A stretch of 28,203 nt of DNA. It comes from an uncultured Candidatus Saccharibacteria bacterium. GTDB lineage: Bacteria > Patescibacteria > Saccharimonadia > Saccharimonadales > UBA1547. Made by a program: the position numbers and the translations under genes. The DNA lies in NCBI GenBank assembly GCA_946480535.1, contig CAMLKA010000009.1, positions 1 through 28,203 of the forward strand, written 5' to 3'. The notes beneath the pieces were generated by a model. That model saw nothing but the letters and a program-made list of their open reading frames with translations, made no database searches and was not told the DNA's origin. Of the stretch, positions 6,064-12,483 are shown one piece after another (the stretch's first letter is position 1; every line of letters begins with the position of its first letter).

Positions 6064-6666
6064 ATGGCGAACGAAGATCCGCAAAACTATTGGCAGAACC
6101 CTGATGACGGGCAGCCTCAAGACGAGGTGGCTCCGTCCGTGGAGAGCGAGGAAACCTTCGACGACCAAACGGGAGCGCCACTCCCCCCTGAAGACACCCC
6201 TGATAACCCTCCTGTCACCTGGACAGCTCAAGAATACGTCCATCTCGATCGTAGCCCCCTCTGGTTTATTATTTTTGCTGTTGTGGTGCTCGGTCTTGTT
6301 GCGCTCGATATTTTTCTTTTTCAATCATGGACGTTCTCGGCGTTGGTTATTGTTATGGCAATCGCGCTGGTTATTTACATTCGCCGACCCCCACGCACGC
6401 TTACGTACTCGTTAAGCCCCGCACAAGGTCTGTATGTTGGTGAGCGCTTGTATCACTTTGATGAATTTAAAGCCTTTGGACTTATCCAGGACGAGGGTCA
6501 CTACTCGATTATGCTCATTCCGCGAAAGCGATTCGCCCCTGGTGTGTCGGTGTATTTCCCGGATGAAGCCGGTGAGCGTATTGTTGATATTCTTGGACAG
6601 CGCCTCCCTATGGAAAACCTGAAACTCGACGCCGTAGACGTCATTGTTCGTAAGCTTCGCCTCTAA
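6064..6666 (+). CDS. Two-helix membrane protein with a cytoplasmic PH-like domain
   Basis: The 200-residue protein has an acidic, Pro-rich N-terminus (about 1-55), two adjacent transmembrane helices (about 67-83 and 88-104) and a C-terminal beta-rich domain. The last begins TLTYSLSPAQGLYVGERLYHFDEFKAFGLI and ends in a helical segment. This resembles bacterial membrane proteins with a PH-like (bPH) domain next to paired helices; no catalytic motif is visible. The start at 6064 is set by the -10 box 10 nt upstream; the earlier ATG at 5992 lies in a terminator. It is followed after 17 nt by another membrane protein of similar layout. The function is unknown. Confidence 0.72.
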   Translation: MANEDPQNYWQNPDDGQPQDEVAPSVESEETFDDQTGAPLPPEDTPDNPPVTWTAQEYVHLDRSPLWFIIFAVVVLGLVALDIFLFQSWTFSALVIVMAIALVIYIRRPPRTLTYSLSPAQGLYVGERLYHFDEFKAFGLIQDEGHYSIMLIPRKRFAPGVSVYFPDEAGERIVDILGQRLPMENLKLDAVDVIVRKLRL

Positions 6667-6670
6667 TTGG

Positions 6671-6676
6671 TATACT
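6671..6676 (+). promoter_or_regulatory. -10 box of the second PH-like membrane protein gene
   Basis: TATACT ends 7 nt before the ATG at 6684 and starts only 4 nt after the previous stop codon. It predicts a leaderless transcript separate from the upstream gene. Confidence 0.55.
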
Positions 6677-6683
6677 AAAGGGT

Positions 6684-7364
6684 ATGACAGATACCCCAGA
6701 AACACCCACTCAAATACCAACATCAGATATTACGCCTTCGCAGCCGGTTGAGCCGGTGCAGGCTCCAGCCCTTCCTTATTCGTTCAAGGCGAATCTCAAG
6801 GAGTACCGAAAGCGTGTCGGGATATGGCGTATCGGGCTTGCGCTCATCATAAGCATCTTCTTCTGGGTTAAGTTTGGCCCTGTTGTATGGATCCTGAGTG
6901 TCCTCGGTATTGCTGCGGCGATCCTCGGGTATTTCTATGTACTTTCACGGGGTCGCGTCACGCTCACAACCGAGGGTGTTGAATACCGCAGCGGTTTCGG
7001 ACGAACCCAGAACGTGCCGTATGCTGAACTTGAGGGAGCAAAAGTATTTATCAACTTCCTCGATGCCGGATTTGGTATCGCTCCTCGTGTTTCCGTGGCT
7101 CAAAAAGGTGCCACTTCGCATCCTATCAACCTGAACTCGCTGTACTGGTCGGTGGACGACATGGATAAGCTCATTGCTGTCCTCAATGATAAGAAGGTTC
7201 CCGTAGAATATTACGAAGACATCGTGCAGTATCAGGCAATTGCGAAGCAATTTCCAAACTACGCAACGTACATTGAGCGCCATACTGGCTTCGTGGCACT
7301 CATGGCCGTAATTGCAATTCTCGTTCTTGTAGTTGGAATTGCCCTGTGGGTAACCTTTAACTAG
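6684..7364 (+). CDS. Membrane protein with PH-like domain and C-terminal anchor
   Basis: The 226-residue protein has a Thr/Pro-rich N-terminus (1-30), two close transmembrane helices (about 50-66 and 70-88), and a beta-rich domain starting GRVTLTTEGVEYRSGFGRTQNVPYAELEGAKVF. That pattern (a short strand, then a polar turn and 'pyaEI..v') recalls bPH domains. A third transmembrane helix ends the protein (about 203-224). It shares the two-helix plus beta domain order with the preceding gene, and the pair probably comes from one family. There is no catalytic motif, so a scaffolding or signalling role is only a guess. The start follows the leaderless pattern. Confidence 0.7.
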   Translation: MTDTPETPTQIPTSDITPSQPVEPVQAPALPYSFKANLKEYRKRVGIWRIGLALIISIFFWVKFGPVVWILSVLGIAAAILGYFYVLSRGRVTLTTEGVEYRSGFGRTQNVPYAELEGAKVFINFLDAGFGIAPRVSVAQKGATSHPINLNSLYWSVDDMDKLIAVLNDKKVPVEYYEDIVQYQAIAKQFPNYATYIERHTGFVALMAVIAILVLVVGIALWVTFN

Positions 7365-7384
7365 TAGACCTTCTCTTTAAAGTG

Positions 7385-7393
7385 TGCTAAAAT
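7385..7393 (+). promoter_or_regulatory. Extended -10 promoter of tRNA-Arg
   Basis: TGC plus TAAAAT (7388-7393) would start a transcript near 7400, about 85 nt before the mature tRNA. That leader contains a long hairpin (7444-7480). Confidence 0.5.
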
Positions 7394-7443
7394 AACCTCT
7401 GTTCGTCTGATTTTTCAGGCCGAAAGCACCTTCTAGTTACAAA

Positions 7444-7480
7444 GATAGTGCACGTTGTTTTTACGACAACGCGTACTATC
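7444..7480 (+). other. Long hairpin in the tRNA-Arg 5' leader
   Basis: GATAGTGCACGTTGT (7444-7458) pairs with 7466-7480 over 15 positions, with one A-C mismatch and one G-T pair, around a TTTTACG loop. It ends 4 nt before the first base of the mature tRNA. No T-run follows, so it is not a typical terminator of the upstream gene. Confidence 0.6.
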
Positions 7481-7484
7481 CTAT

Positions 7485-7561
7485 GCACCCGTAGCTCAGC
7501 TGGATAGAGCGTCGGCTTGCGGAGCCGAAGGCCATAGGTTCGAATCCTGTCGGGTGTACCA
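7485..7561 (+). tRNA. tRNA-Arg, anticodon GCG
   Basis: A standard 77-nt class I tRNA with encoded CCA: acceptor GCACCCG/CGGGTGT, D-stem GCTC/GAGC, anticodon stem TCGGC/GCCGA with loop TTGCGGA, and T-stem ATAGG/CCTGT. The anticodon at 7519-7521 is GCG. Most bacteria instead use ACG, deaminated to inosine by TadA, for CGU, CGC and CGA. A GCG anticodon reads CGC and CGU only, so CGA codons, which are used in this window (for example in the HIT gene), need another tRNA. Confidence 0.93.
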
Positions 7562-7575
7562 AATCTGTAACTTTT

Positions 7576-7604
7576 AAAAGACTCACCATAGGTGGGTCTT
7601 TTTT
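7576..7604 (+). terminator. Intrinsic terminator after tRNA-Arg
   Basis: AAAAGACTCACC (7576-7587) pairs with GGTGGGTCTTTT (7591-7602) around an ATA loop, with one G-T pair, and continues as a T-rich tail. Confidence 0.85.
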
Positions 7605-7646
7605 ATTCTTTTTCTATTTGTATGGAATGAACGAACCTTGGTTTTC

Positions 7647-7655
7647 TGCTATCAT
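7647..7655 (+). promoter_or_regulatory. Extended -10 box of the VC0807-like gene
   Basis: TGC plus TATCAT (7650-7655) ends 6 nt before the ATG at 7662, a leaderless arrangement. Confidence 0.55.
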
Positions 7656-7661
7656 CCAAGT

Positions 7662-8357
7662 ATGACAAAACCTCGTAAAAAACCCTTCTCGCTTTTCATC
7701 CAACTCGTTATTGGCTTTGTGATTCCGACGATTATTCTCATGGCGTATAGTGACGAATCGAAGCTTGGCCCCGTGGTGGCCATGGCGCTGGCACTCGCCT
7801 TTCCGATTGCACTTGAGGTGTATAGTTTCTTTACAGGCCGCAAGGCCAGCTGGCTTTCACTTTTTGCAATCATCGGTATTCTCCTTATTGGTGCAATTAG
7901 CTTCTTTGGTCTCAGCGAAGAGTGGCTGGGTATTCGACGCGCAGGATTTTATATCATTGCTGCTATTGGCATTGCGGCGGTGCTTCTTTTTAGGCGTGAC
8001 TGGCTTGATAAGGGCCTCGGAAAGCTGGTTGATATGCAGGCAGTGCGAAAAGCAGCAGAGAAAAACGGGACCGAAGCGGAGATTTCGAGGCATATCACCA
8101 AGGTTGCCTATATGTTTGTTGCTTTTTTGACAATAATCGCTCTATGGAGCTATATCCTTACTATTATGGTGATTGATGCGCCGACCGGTTCGAGTGAGTT
8201 TAATGCCCAGTATGCGGAGTTACGTCTCCTTGGCTTACCCTATGTTTCGGGGCCGCTCCTTATTGGTATGACAGTGCTGCTTGTGTATCTTGTGATGGGT
8301 TTTGAAAAATACACAGGCATTGATATCGAAGAGCTGCTGAAGAAAAAGAAGAAATAA
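7662..8357 (+). CDS. VC0807-like multi-pass membrane protein
   Basis: The 231-residue protein has about six hydrophobic helices. Its first half reads IQLVIGFVIPTIILMAYSD, then LGPVVAMALALAFPIALEVYSF and RKASWLSLFAIIGILLIGAISF. This order (a Leu-Gly-Pro helix, an FPI helix and an RK-x-SWLSL loop) is what I recall of the VC0807 family of uncharacterised integral membrane proteins. The C-terminus ends in a Lys run after TGIDIEELLK. The ATG at 7662 is chosen over an in-frame ATG at 7638 because it sits 6 nt after the -10 box and gives the family-like N-terminus. No substrate or partner is known. Confidence 0.65.
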   Translation: MTKPRKKPFSLFIQLVIGFVIPTIILMAYSDESKLGPVVAMALALAFPIALEVYSFFTGRKASWLSLFAIIGILLIGAISFFGLSEEWLGIRRAGFYIIAAIGIAAVLLFRRDWLDKGLGKLVDMQAVRKAAEKNGTEAEISRHITKVAYMFVAFLTIIALWSYILTIMVIDAPTGSSEFNAQYAELRLLGLPYVSGPLLIGMTVLLVYLVMGFEKYTGIDIEELLKKKKK

Positions 8358-8423
8358 TTCAGACTCTGAACGGTGTCACCGTACGTTAGTGGTAGTATAG
8401 AACTATATAACGAGGAGACGTGG

Positions 8424-9659
8424 ATGATCTGGTTAGCAGCGCTCATTATCGGAATCGTTGATGCGATTGTATTGTATCTCTTTGAACTTGTGGGAATTGA
8501 AGGCACGGAGTGGCTTTGGAATGATTTGCTTGGTACCGACGAGCAGCGCTGGCGAGTCTTCCCTGTTGCGGTGGTATTAGGGCTTGCATTAACTGCGGTG
8601 TATAAGCTTGTAAAAGTAAAACGGGTAAAAGAAACTTCGGGTGACTTGCTTGAGGAGCTACAAGATCCGCCATCGACACTTGCTTCTATTGGCGCTGTAT
8701 TACTCGTTGGTGCGGTGAGTCTGCTGGCAGGTGCCTCGCTGGGTCCAGAAGCTGCCCTTATGGCCTTTTCGGCTGGCTTTGGTGCATTCATTGCTGCCCG
8801 AATGAAGGCCGGCACTGACAAGCAGGTGCTCGTGCTTGCAAGTGTCGGCGCACTACTGGTTGCGTTCGTTCATTCGATTCTTCTCGTTCTCATTCCCCTT
8901 CTTATCCTCTGGCAGGGTGCCAAGCGGGCAGGACGTAAGGTTCAGCTTCGCCAAGTTGCGATTATTCTTCTTGCCGGCGTTGCAGCGTTTGGGGCTATCT
9001 ACGGCATCCGTGTATTAACAGGTGCGCCGGGGGTCGGGCTCATTCCTGCGCTGCCAGAACTCGTGACGCACGACTACGTTATTGCCATCTTGCTCGGGTT
9101 TGTCTCGGGCCTTTTGGCACTCGCCCTTAATTACCTTGTAAAGCTGTTCTCGCAAACTTCACTGGCGGTCATGAATGCTCGTTTTCCGGGGAGCGAATGG
9201 GTATTTGGAGCCGTGGCCGGTCTAGCGCTCGGATTCTTGTATTACGCTGGCAGCCCGGTCGTTGAGTTTAGCGGCAAGATTGGAACGGAGATGCTTGTCG
9301 ATAATTTCGCGCAGTTTACCGCAGTTACCCTGATTGGGTTTATTCTTATTAAGCTGATGGCAACGGCATGGTCTGCGGGAACGGGGTATAAAGGTGGTCT
9401 TGTCTTCCCTTCTGTCTTTATTGGTGTGGCGATGGGGCTCTTGTTCACCCAGCTCTTCCCAGAGTTTGGCGGAAGTGGCGCAGTGATTGGAGCTATCTCG
9501 GGAATGCTTACGGCGGTGATTGGGTCGCCGGTTATGGCGGCGGTCTTCCTGGTTGCGGCGCTGCCCGTATCGCTGTGGCCATTGGCGGCCTGTGCAATTG
9601 TCGGAACCCTGATATTCTCGTTCTTCGTAAGGCGTATTACCAAGAAAAAACCCGCCTAG
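8424..9659 (+). CDS. ClC-family chloride channel or transporter
   Basis: The 411-residue protein has ten or more hydrophobic segments. It carries two ClC signatures: GASLGPEA at 103-110, equivalent to the GREGP helix that lines the anion pathway and carries the gating Glu (here Glu109, one residue later than in the classical motif), and a GGLVFPSVFIG segment within residues 319-338, equivalent to the GGxFxPSL selectivity helix. ClC proteins move chloride or other anions, as channels or proton antiporters; which one cannot be told here. The SLGPE variant points to the subfamily that includes E. coli YfeO. The start at 8424 has AGGAG about 7 nt upstream. A terminator overlaps the stop. Confidence 0.85.
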   Translation: MIWLAALIIGIVDAIVLYLFELVGIEGTEWLWNDLLGTDEQRWRVFPVAVVLGLALTAVYKLVKVKRVKETSGDLLEELQDPPSTLASIGAVLLVGAVSLLAGASLGPEAALMAFSAGFGAFIAARMKAGTDKQVLVLASVGALLVAFVHSILLVLIPLLILWQGAKRAGRKVQLRQVAIILLAGVAAFGAIYGIRVLTGAPGVGLIPALPELVTHDYVIAILLGFVSGLLALALNYLVKLFSQTSLAVMNARFPGSEWVFGAVAGLALGFLYYAGSPVVEFSGKIGTEMLVDNFAQFTAVTLIGFILIKLMATAWSAGTGYKGGLVFPSVFIGVAMGLLFTQLFPEFGGSGAVIGAISGMLTAVIGSPVMAAVFLVAALPVSLWPLAACAIVGTLIFSFFVRRITKKKPA

Positions 9660-9675
9660 CTGGCGGGTTTTTCGT
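9646..9675 (+). terminator. Terminator overlapping the ClC stop codon
   Basis: AAAAACCCGCC (9646-9656) pairs with GGCGGGTTTTT (9662-9672). The TAG stop of the ClC gene lies in the loop. The A- and T-tracts on both sides let it serve the convergent gene at 9689 too. Confidence 0.88.
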
Positions 9676-9688
9676 TTTATGAGTATGT

Positions 9689-10096
9689 TTATTCGTCGAG
9701 TGCTGGCTCGCGACCGTGAACGGTCAGCGCGTACAGTACGAGAACGTCGACAACCATGATGATGATTGACCAGAGTGGGTAAACACTCACGAACGCGAAC
9801 TGCGCCAGGAAGTTAAACAGTACGAGGATGATCGCGATAACGCGCGCCCAGGTACTGCCATTAAAGAGTCCGGTACCCGCTACCATCGATACGATACCAA
9901 GGATAAGGTGTACCCATCCCCAGGTAGTGTAATCGAGAAGAAGAAGTGTTCCACCTACACTCACGAGCCATTCGTCGTTTAGTAACGCGGTAAAACCGAG
10001 AATTGTTTGGAAGAATCCAATCGCGATCAGCATGAATGCCGCGAAGTAGACCCATCCAACCCAACCAGAAACGTTGTTTGAGTTATTAACAGCCAT
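9689..10096 (-). CDS. Four-helix membrane protein, DUF7144-like, copy B
   Basis: The 135-residue protein has four transmembrane helices with conserved features. A GWVGWVYFAAFMLIAIGFFQ first helix is followed by a GFTALLND loop, then TTWGWVHLILGIVSMVAGTGL, a WARVIAIIL start of the third helix, and YPLWSIIIMVVDVLVLYALTVHG at the end. This matches my recall of a small family common in Actinobacteria (DUF7144). The role is unknown. The ribosome binding site AAGGAGG lies 4-5 nt before the ATG. It follows a paralogue by 9 nt and must be co-transcribed with it. Confidence 0.75.
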   Translation of the reverse strand: MAVNNSNNVSGWVGWVYFAAFMLIAIGFFQTILGFTALLNDEWLVSVGGTLLLLDYTTWGWVHLILGIVSMVAGTGLFNGSTWARVIAIILVLFNFLAQFAFVSVYPLWSIIIMVVDVLVLYALTVHGREPALDE

Positions 10097-10105
10097 AGAA
10101 CCTCC

Positions 10106-10507
10106 TTAAAGTAAATCGTTTGTTTCCGCGCCGTGCACAGTAAGCGCGTAAATCACGAACCCACCGACAACCAGTACGAAAGTTGCCCAAAGTGGGAACG
10201 TTGTAATATATGCAATACTACCGAGCATAACCAGCACGGTAATCACGACAGCTACGATGCGCGCCCACCCCGCTCCGGCCATCGTTCCAATTCCTGCTGC
10301 AAGTGCGACAACTCCTAGGAGGACGTGAATCCAGCCCCAAGTTGTAAGGTTAAATACGAATACATTGTTTTCCGTTGCAATAAAAAAGTCAGGGTTGAAG
10401 AGTGCTCCTAATCCCTGAACTAATTGCATGGCACCGATCAAGACAAGTAGTGAGGCCGCAAAGAAGACCCATCCTACCCAAGCTGTCGGTGTTGCTAATC
10501 TCGCCAT
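10106..10507 (-). CDS. Four-helix membrane protein, DUF7144-like, copy A
   Basis: The 133-residue protein is a tandem paralogue of the next gene, with the same four helices and anchor motifs: GWVFFAASLLVLIGAMQLVQ, GLGALFN, TTWGWIHVLLGVVALAAGIG, WARIVAVVI and FPLWATFVLVVGGFVIYALTVHG. The ATG at 10507 is chosen over an ATG two codons earlier (10513), because AAGGA lies 6 nt before it and directly abuts the earlier one. Transcription probably starts from an extended -10 box at 10599-10591, giving a leader of about 75 nt with a start-stop element (10556-10551). The two copies may form hetero-oligomers, but nothing in the sequence proves this. Confidence 0.75.
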   Translation of the reverse strand: MARLATPTAWVGWVFFAASLLVLIGAMQLVQGLGALFNPDFFIATENNVFVFNLTTWGWIHVLLGVVALAAGIGTMAGAGWARIVAVVITVLVMLGSIAYITTFPLWATFVLVVGGFVIYALTVHGAETNDLL

Positions 10508-10590
10508 AAACATTCCTTTCTCGTAGTTATGTTTACACTCACCCGACGTGCTACATAGGCATTCCTCCCATACTCACATTGATTAACTCC

Positions 10591-10599
10591 GTTATAGCA
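10591..10599 (-). promoter_or_regulatory. Extended -10 promoter of the DUF7144-like pair
   Basis: On the minus strand TGC is followed by TATAAC (10596-10591). The predicted leader runs about 75 nt to the ATG at 10507. Confidence 0.5.
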
Positions 10600-10632
10600 C
10601 TTTTATATGAAATTGAATAGCTAGGGTTGTTT

Positions 10633-10638
10633 TACAAT
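10633..10638 (+). promoter_or_regulatory. -10 box of the HIT gene
   Basis: TACAAT ends 6 nt before the ATG at 10645, a leaderless arrangement. The GGGG next to the ATG is too close to act as a Shine-Dalgarno sequence. Confidence 0.5.
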
Positions 10639-10644
10639 AGGGGT

Positions 10645-11040
10645 ATGGAAGATTCAATTTTTACAAAAATCATTAAAGGTGAAATCCCGGCGTACAAAGT
10701 GTACGAAGACGAACACACCTTCGCATTTCTCGACATTCACCCCCTTACCGAAGGGCACGTGTTGGTCATTCCGAAGAAGCAGGTCGAATATATTTGGGAT
10801 CTGGAAGCTGACGATTATCAGGCGCTTATGGCGACCGTACAGAAAGTCGGTAAGCACCTTCGAGAAGTACTCGAAGCACCGTATGTTGGCGTTGAGGTGG
10901 TAGGCGTTGATGTCCCACACGCCCACGTACATGTTGTTCCTTTTGCAACATCAAAGGAACTTCATCGAAGCGGTCCGGTGCCCGATGAGCCTGACCATGC
11001 AGCGCTTGAAAAAGCTCAAGAGAAAGTGAAGCTTAGCTAG
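10645..11040 (+). CDS. HIT family nucleotide hydrolase
   Basis: The 131-residue protein begins with the family-typical DSIFTKIIKGEIPAYKVYED, followed by FLDIHPLTEGHVLVIPK. The histidine triad HAHVHVV lies at 92-98 (His92, His94, His96), where the middle His is the usual nucleophile. HIT proteins of this branch hydrolyse dinucleotides or nucleoside phosphoramidates such as AMP-lysine. The Asn/Gln-containing stretch that usually precedes the triad is replaced by VVGVDVP, so substrate choice may differ. The start at 10645 follows from the -10 box 6 nt upstream; an ATG at 10627 lies upstream of that box. Its 3' end overlaps the convergent gene by 8 bp. Confidence 0.93.
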   Translation: MEDSIFTKIIKGEIPAYKVYEDEHTFAFLDIHPLTEGHVLVIPKKQVEYIWDLEADDYQALMATVQKVGKHLREVLEAPYVGVEVVGVDVPHAHVHVVPFATSKELHRSGPVPDEPDHAALEKAQEKVKLS

Positions 11041-11530
11041 CCTTTTGGAGTTGCTCAAGCTGCTCGGCGCTGTAAATGCCGAAATAGCCAAATGAACGAT
11101 ACAGTCGGTCGGTAAAATAACGGCCGGCTATTTCGTTGTCCTCGATATGTTCGGATGGGCCAAGGCTTGTGTAGTCGGTGTGGTGCACCTGCACACCCGC
11201 ACTTTCAATGACCACTGTGCTTCTTGGGTATGATAAGCCGCCTCGCTCGGCAGGGTCGAGCTGTTGCTGGAAGCTGACGGAAAGCCACTGCCCGCTTCGC
11301 CCTAGATGAATCGCCAAATGTTCTCGGTCAACGAGTCGATCATGCTGACTTTCTATGTAAAGTCGGTGAGCCTCATAGTCGGTGCTGACGCGGACAGTTG
11401 CAAGATCTCGGTCGAGCCCCTGCTGGTGTGCGTGGCGGAGAAGGTCGATGCTAAGGGTTGCGAATTCATCGTACTGCTCCGGAATTTCTACTGAAGGATT
11501 CATCCGGAATTGGTCGATTCGCTGTAACAT
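11033..11530 (-). CDS. Cytoplasmic protein of unknown function
   Basis: The 165-residue protein has no signal peptide or membrane segment. It is rich in Gln, His and Asp, with a helical N-terminal part (about 20-45), a central beta-rich part (DLATVRVSTDYEAHRLYIES to STVVIESAGVQVHHTDY) and a helical C-terminus (GRYFTDRLYRSFGYFGIYSAEQLEQLQ). I do not recognise the family. TATAAC ends 6 nt before the ATG, so it fits the leaderless class. It is divergent from rlmH, with the two starts 62 nt apart, and its end overlaps the HIT gene by 8 bp. Codon use and spacing look like a real gene. Confidence 0.7.
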   Translation of the reverse strand: MLQRIDQFRMNPSVEIPEQYDEFATLSIDLLRHAHQQGLDRDLATVRVSTDYEAHRLYIESQHDRLVDREHLAIHLGRSGQWLSVSFQQQLDPAERGGLSYPRSTVVIESAGVQVHHTDYTSLGPSEHIEDNEIAGRYFTDRLYRSFGYFGIYSAEQLEQLQKAS

Positions 11531-11536
11531 GTCTTC

Positions 11537-11542
11537 GTTATA
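11537..11542 (-). promoter_or_regulatory. -10 box of the unknown cytoplasmic protein
   Basis: On the minus strand TATAAC ends 6 nt before the ATG at 11530. Confidence 0.5.
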
Positions 11543-11577
11543 CCATACCGCTCATGCTCAATACTAGAGGATTTCAG

Positions 11578-11586
11578 TGCTAAAAT
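11578..11586 (+). promoter_or_regulatory. Extended -10 box of rlmH
   Basis: TGC plus TAAAAT (11581-11586) ends 6 nt before the ATG at 11593, predicting a leaderless mRNA. Confidence 0.55.
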
Positions 11587-11592
11587 ACCTTT

Positions 11593-12051
11593 ATGCCAAT
11601 TAAAATTCTTTCAGTCGGAAAAAAGCACGAGTCGTGGGTCTCGGAGGGTATCGAACGGTATCAGAAGCGCCTCCGCGCGCCGTTTTCTATTGAATGGATC
11701 CTTTTACCACATTCAAGCCTGGAGGGCGACAGGGCGCGCCAGGAAGAGTCAGAGCGTATACTTTCACGGCTTGGGAGTGACGACTATGTAGTGCTGCTCG
11801 ACGAGCGTGGCAAGGCGCTTGATTCACCTGGGCTTTCTCATCTTCTTGGCGAGCAGCTTCACTCCTCTCGCACGGTTGTGCTGGTTATTGGAGGTGCATA
11901 CGGTGTTGACCAGACGGTACACCAACGCGCCAATTATATTTGGTCGCTCTCGCCGCTTGTGTTTCCCCACCAGCTTGTGCGCCTTCTTCTTACAGAGCAG
12001 CTTTACCGAGCTCAGCAAATCGCTCTGGGCGGTTCGTATCACCACGAGTAA
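11593..12051 (+). CDS. rlmH: 23S rRNA pseudouridine-1915 N3-methyltransferase RlmH
   Basis: The 152-residue protein matches RlmH along its length (family about 155-160). It starts IKILSVGKKHESWVSEGIERY, has VVLLDERGKALDSPGLSHLL in the middle, and carries the SPOUT-class knot with VIGGAYGV (98-105), FPHQLVR (124-130), EQLYRA (135-140) and the terminal YHH (149-151). It methylates N3 of the modified uridine at position 1915 in helix 69 of 23S rRNA on assembled 70S ribosomes, using S-adenosylmethionine. It acts as a dimer. The start is fixed by the family alignment and the -10 box 6 nt upstream. Confidence 0.95.
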   Translation: MPIKILSVGKKHESWVSEGIERYQKRLRAPFSIEWILLPHSSLEGDRARQEESERILSRLGSDDYVVLLDERGKALDSPGLSHLLGEQLHSSRTVVLVIGGAYGVDQTVHQRANYIWSLSPLVFPHQLVRLLLTEQLYRAQQIALGGSYHHE

Positions 12052-12086
12052 CAGCGGCACCGTAAACACATACAACCGATAGATAG

Positions 12087-12115
12087 TTGACAAATTATCA
12101 AGCTTATGCTAGTAT
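12087..12115 (+). promoter_or_regulatory. Near-consensus promoter of the small membrane protein gene
   Basis: TTGACA (12087-12092), a 17-nt spacer ending in TGC, and TAGTAT (12110-12115) form the best consensus -35 plus extended -10 in the window. The leader would be about 38 nt, A-rich and without a clear ribosome binding site. Confidence 0.75.
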
Positions 12116-12159
12116 TGCTATAGTTACAAAATAAAACAAACAGAGTAACAAGTAGCACC

Positions 12160-12480
12160 ATGTACAAACTAGCACCACTCGCCATTACCCTAATGACTAC
12201 CCTCGGTATCCTCTCGCACGAGATGCATATCGACCGCGCAGCCACGGTTGCGGTGACTGTCTCAGTAGCCGCTGTCTCAGTTGGTGCGCTCGAGAAGATT
12301 ATCTCGCAGAATTACCACACCCACGTGGAGCGTGCTTCGCTTCCAAAGGTAAGTACTTCATTCCGTTCGTCACTTCCTAATATTCAGCCTCCACGCGACG
12401 ACGACCGCCGATATATTCAGAACAAGAAGCTGATGTATATGGGTGGCGGTGACGCAGTGTCCCTCTGGCCTTCGGTCTAA
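12160..12480 (+). CDS. Small protein with N-terminal membrane segment, unknown function
   Basis: The 106-residue protein has a short hydrophobic start (about 4-18) and an Ala/Val-rich hydrophobic segment (about 27-44, AATVAVTVSVAAVSVGAL). A polar, Ser/Pro/Arg-rich C-terminal part with DDDRRYIQNKK follows. I do not recognise it. The strong promoter in front (12087-12115) suggests high expression. It ends 3 nt before the end of the convergent valS gene. The reading frame is plausible but supported only by its position, promoter and hydrophobic pattern. Confidence 0.55.
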   Translation: MYKLAPLAITLMTTLGILSHEMHIDRAATVAVTVSVAAVSVGALEKIISQNYHTHVERASLPKVSTSFRSSLPNIQPPRDDDRRYIQNKKLMYMGGGDAVSLWPSV

Positions 12481-12483
12481 TGA

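Noticed and set aside
8373..8423. Earlier ATG for the ClC gene at 8373
   Set aside because: AGGAG with proper spacing precedes the ATG at 8424, and the extra residues have no family counterpart.
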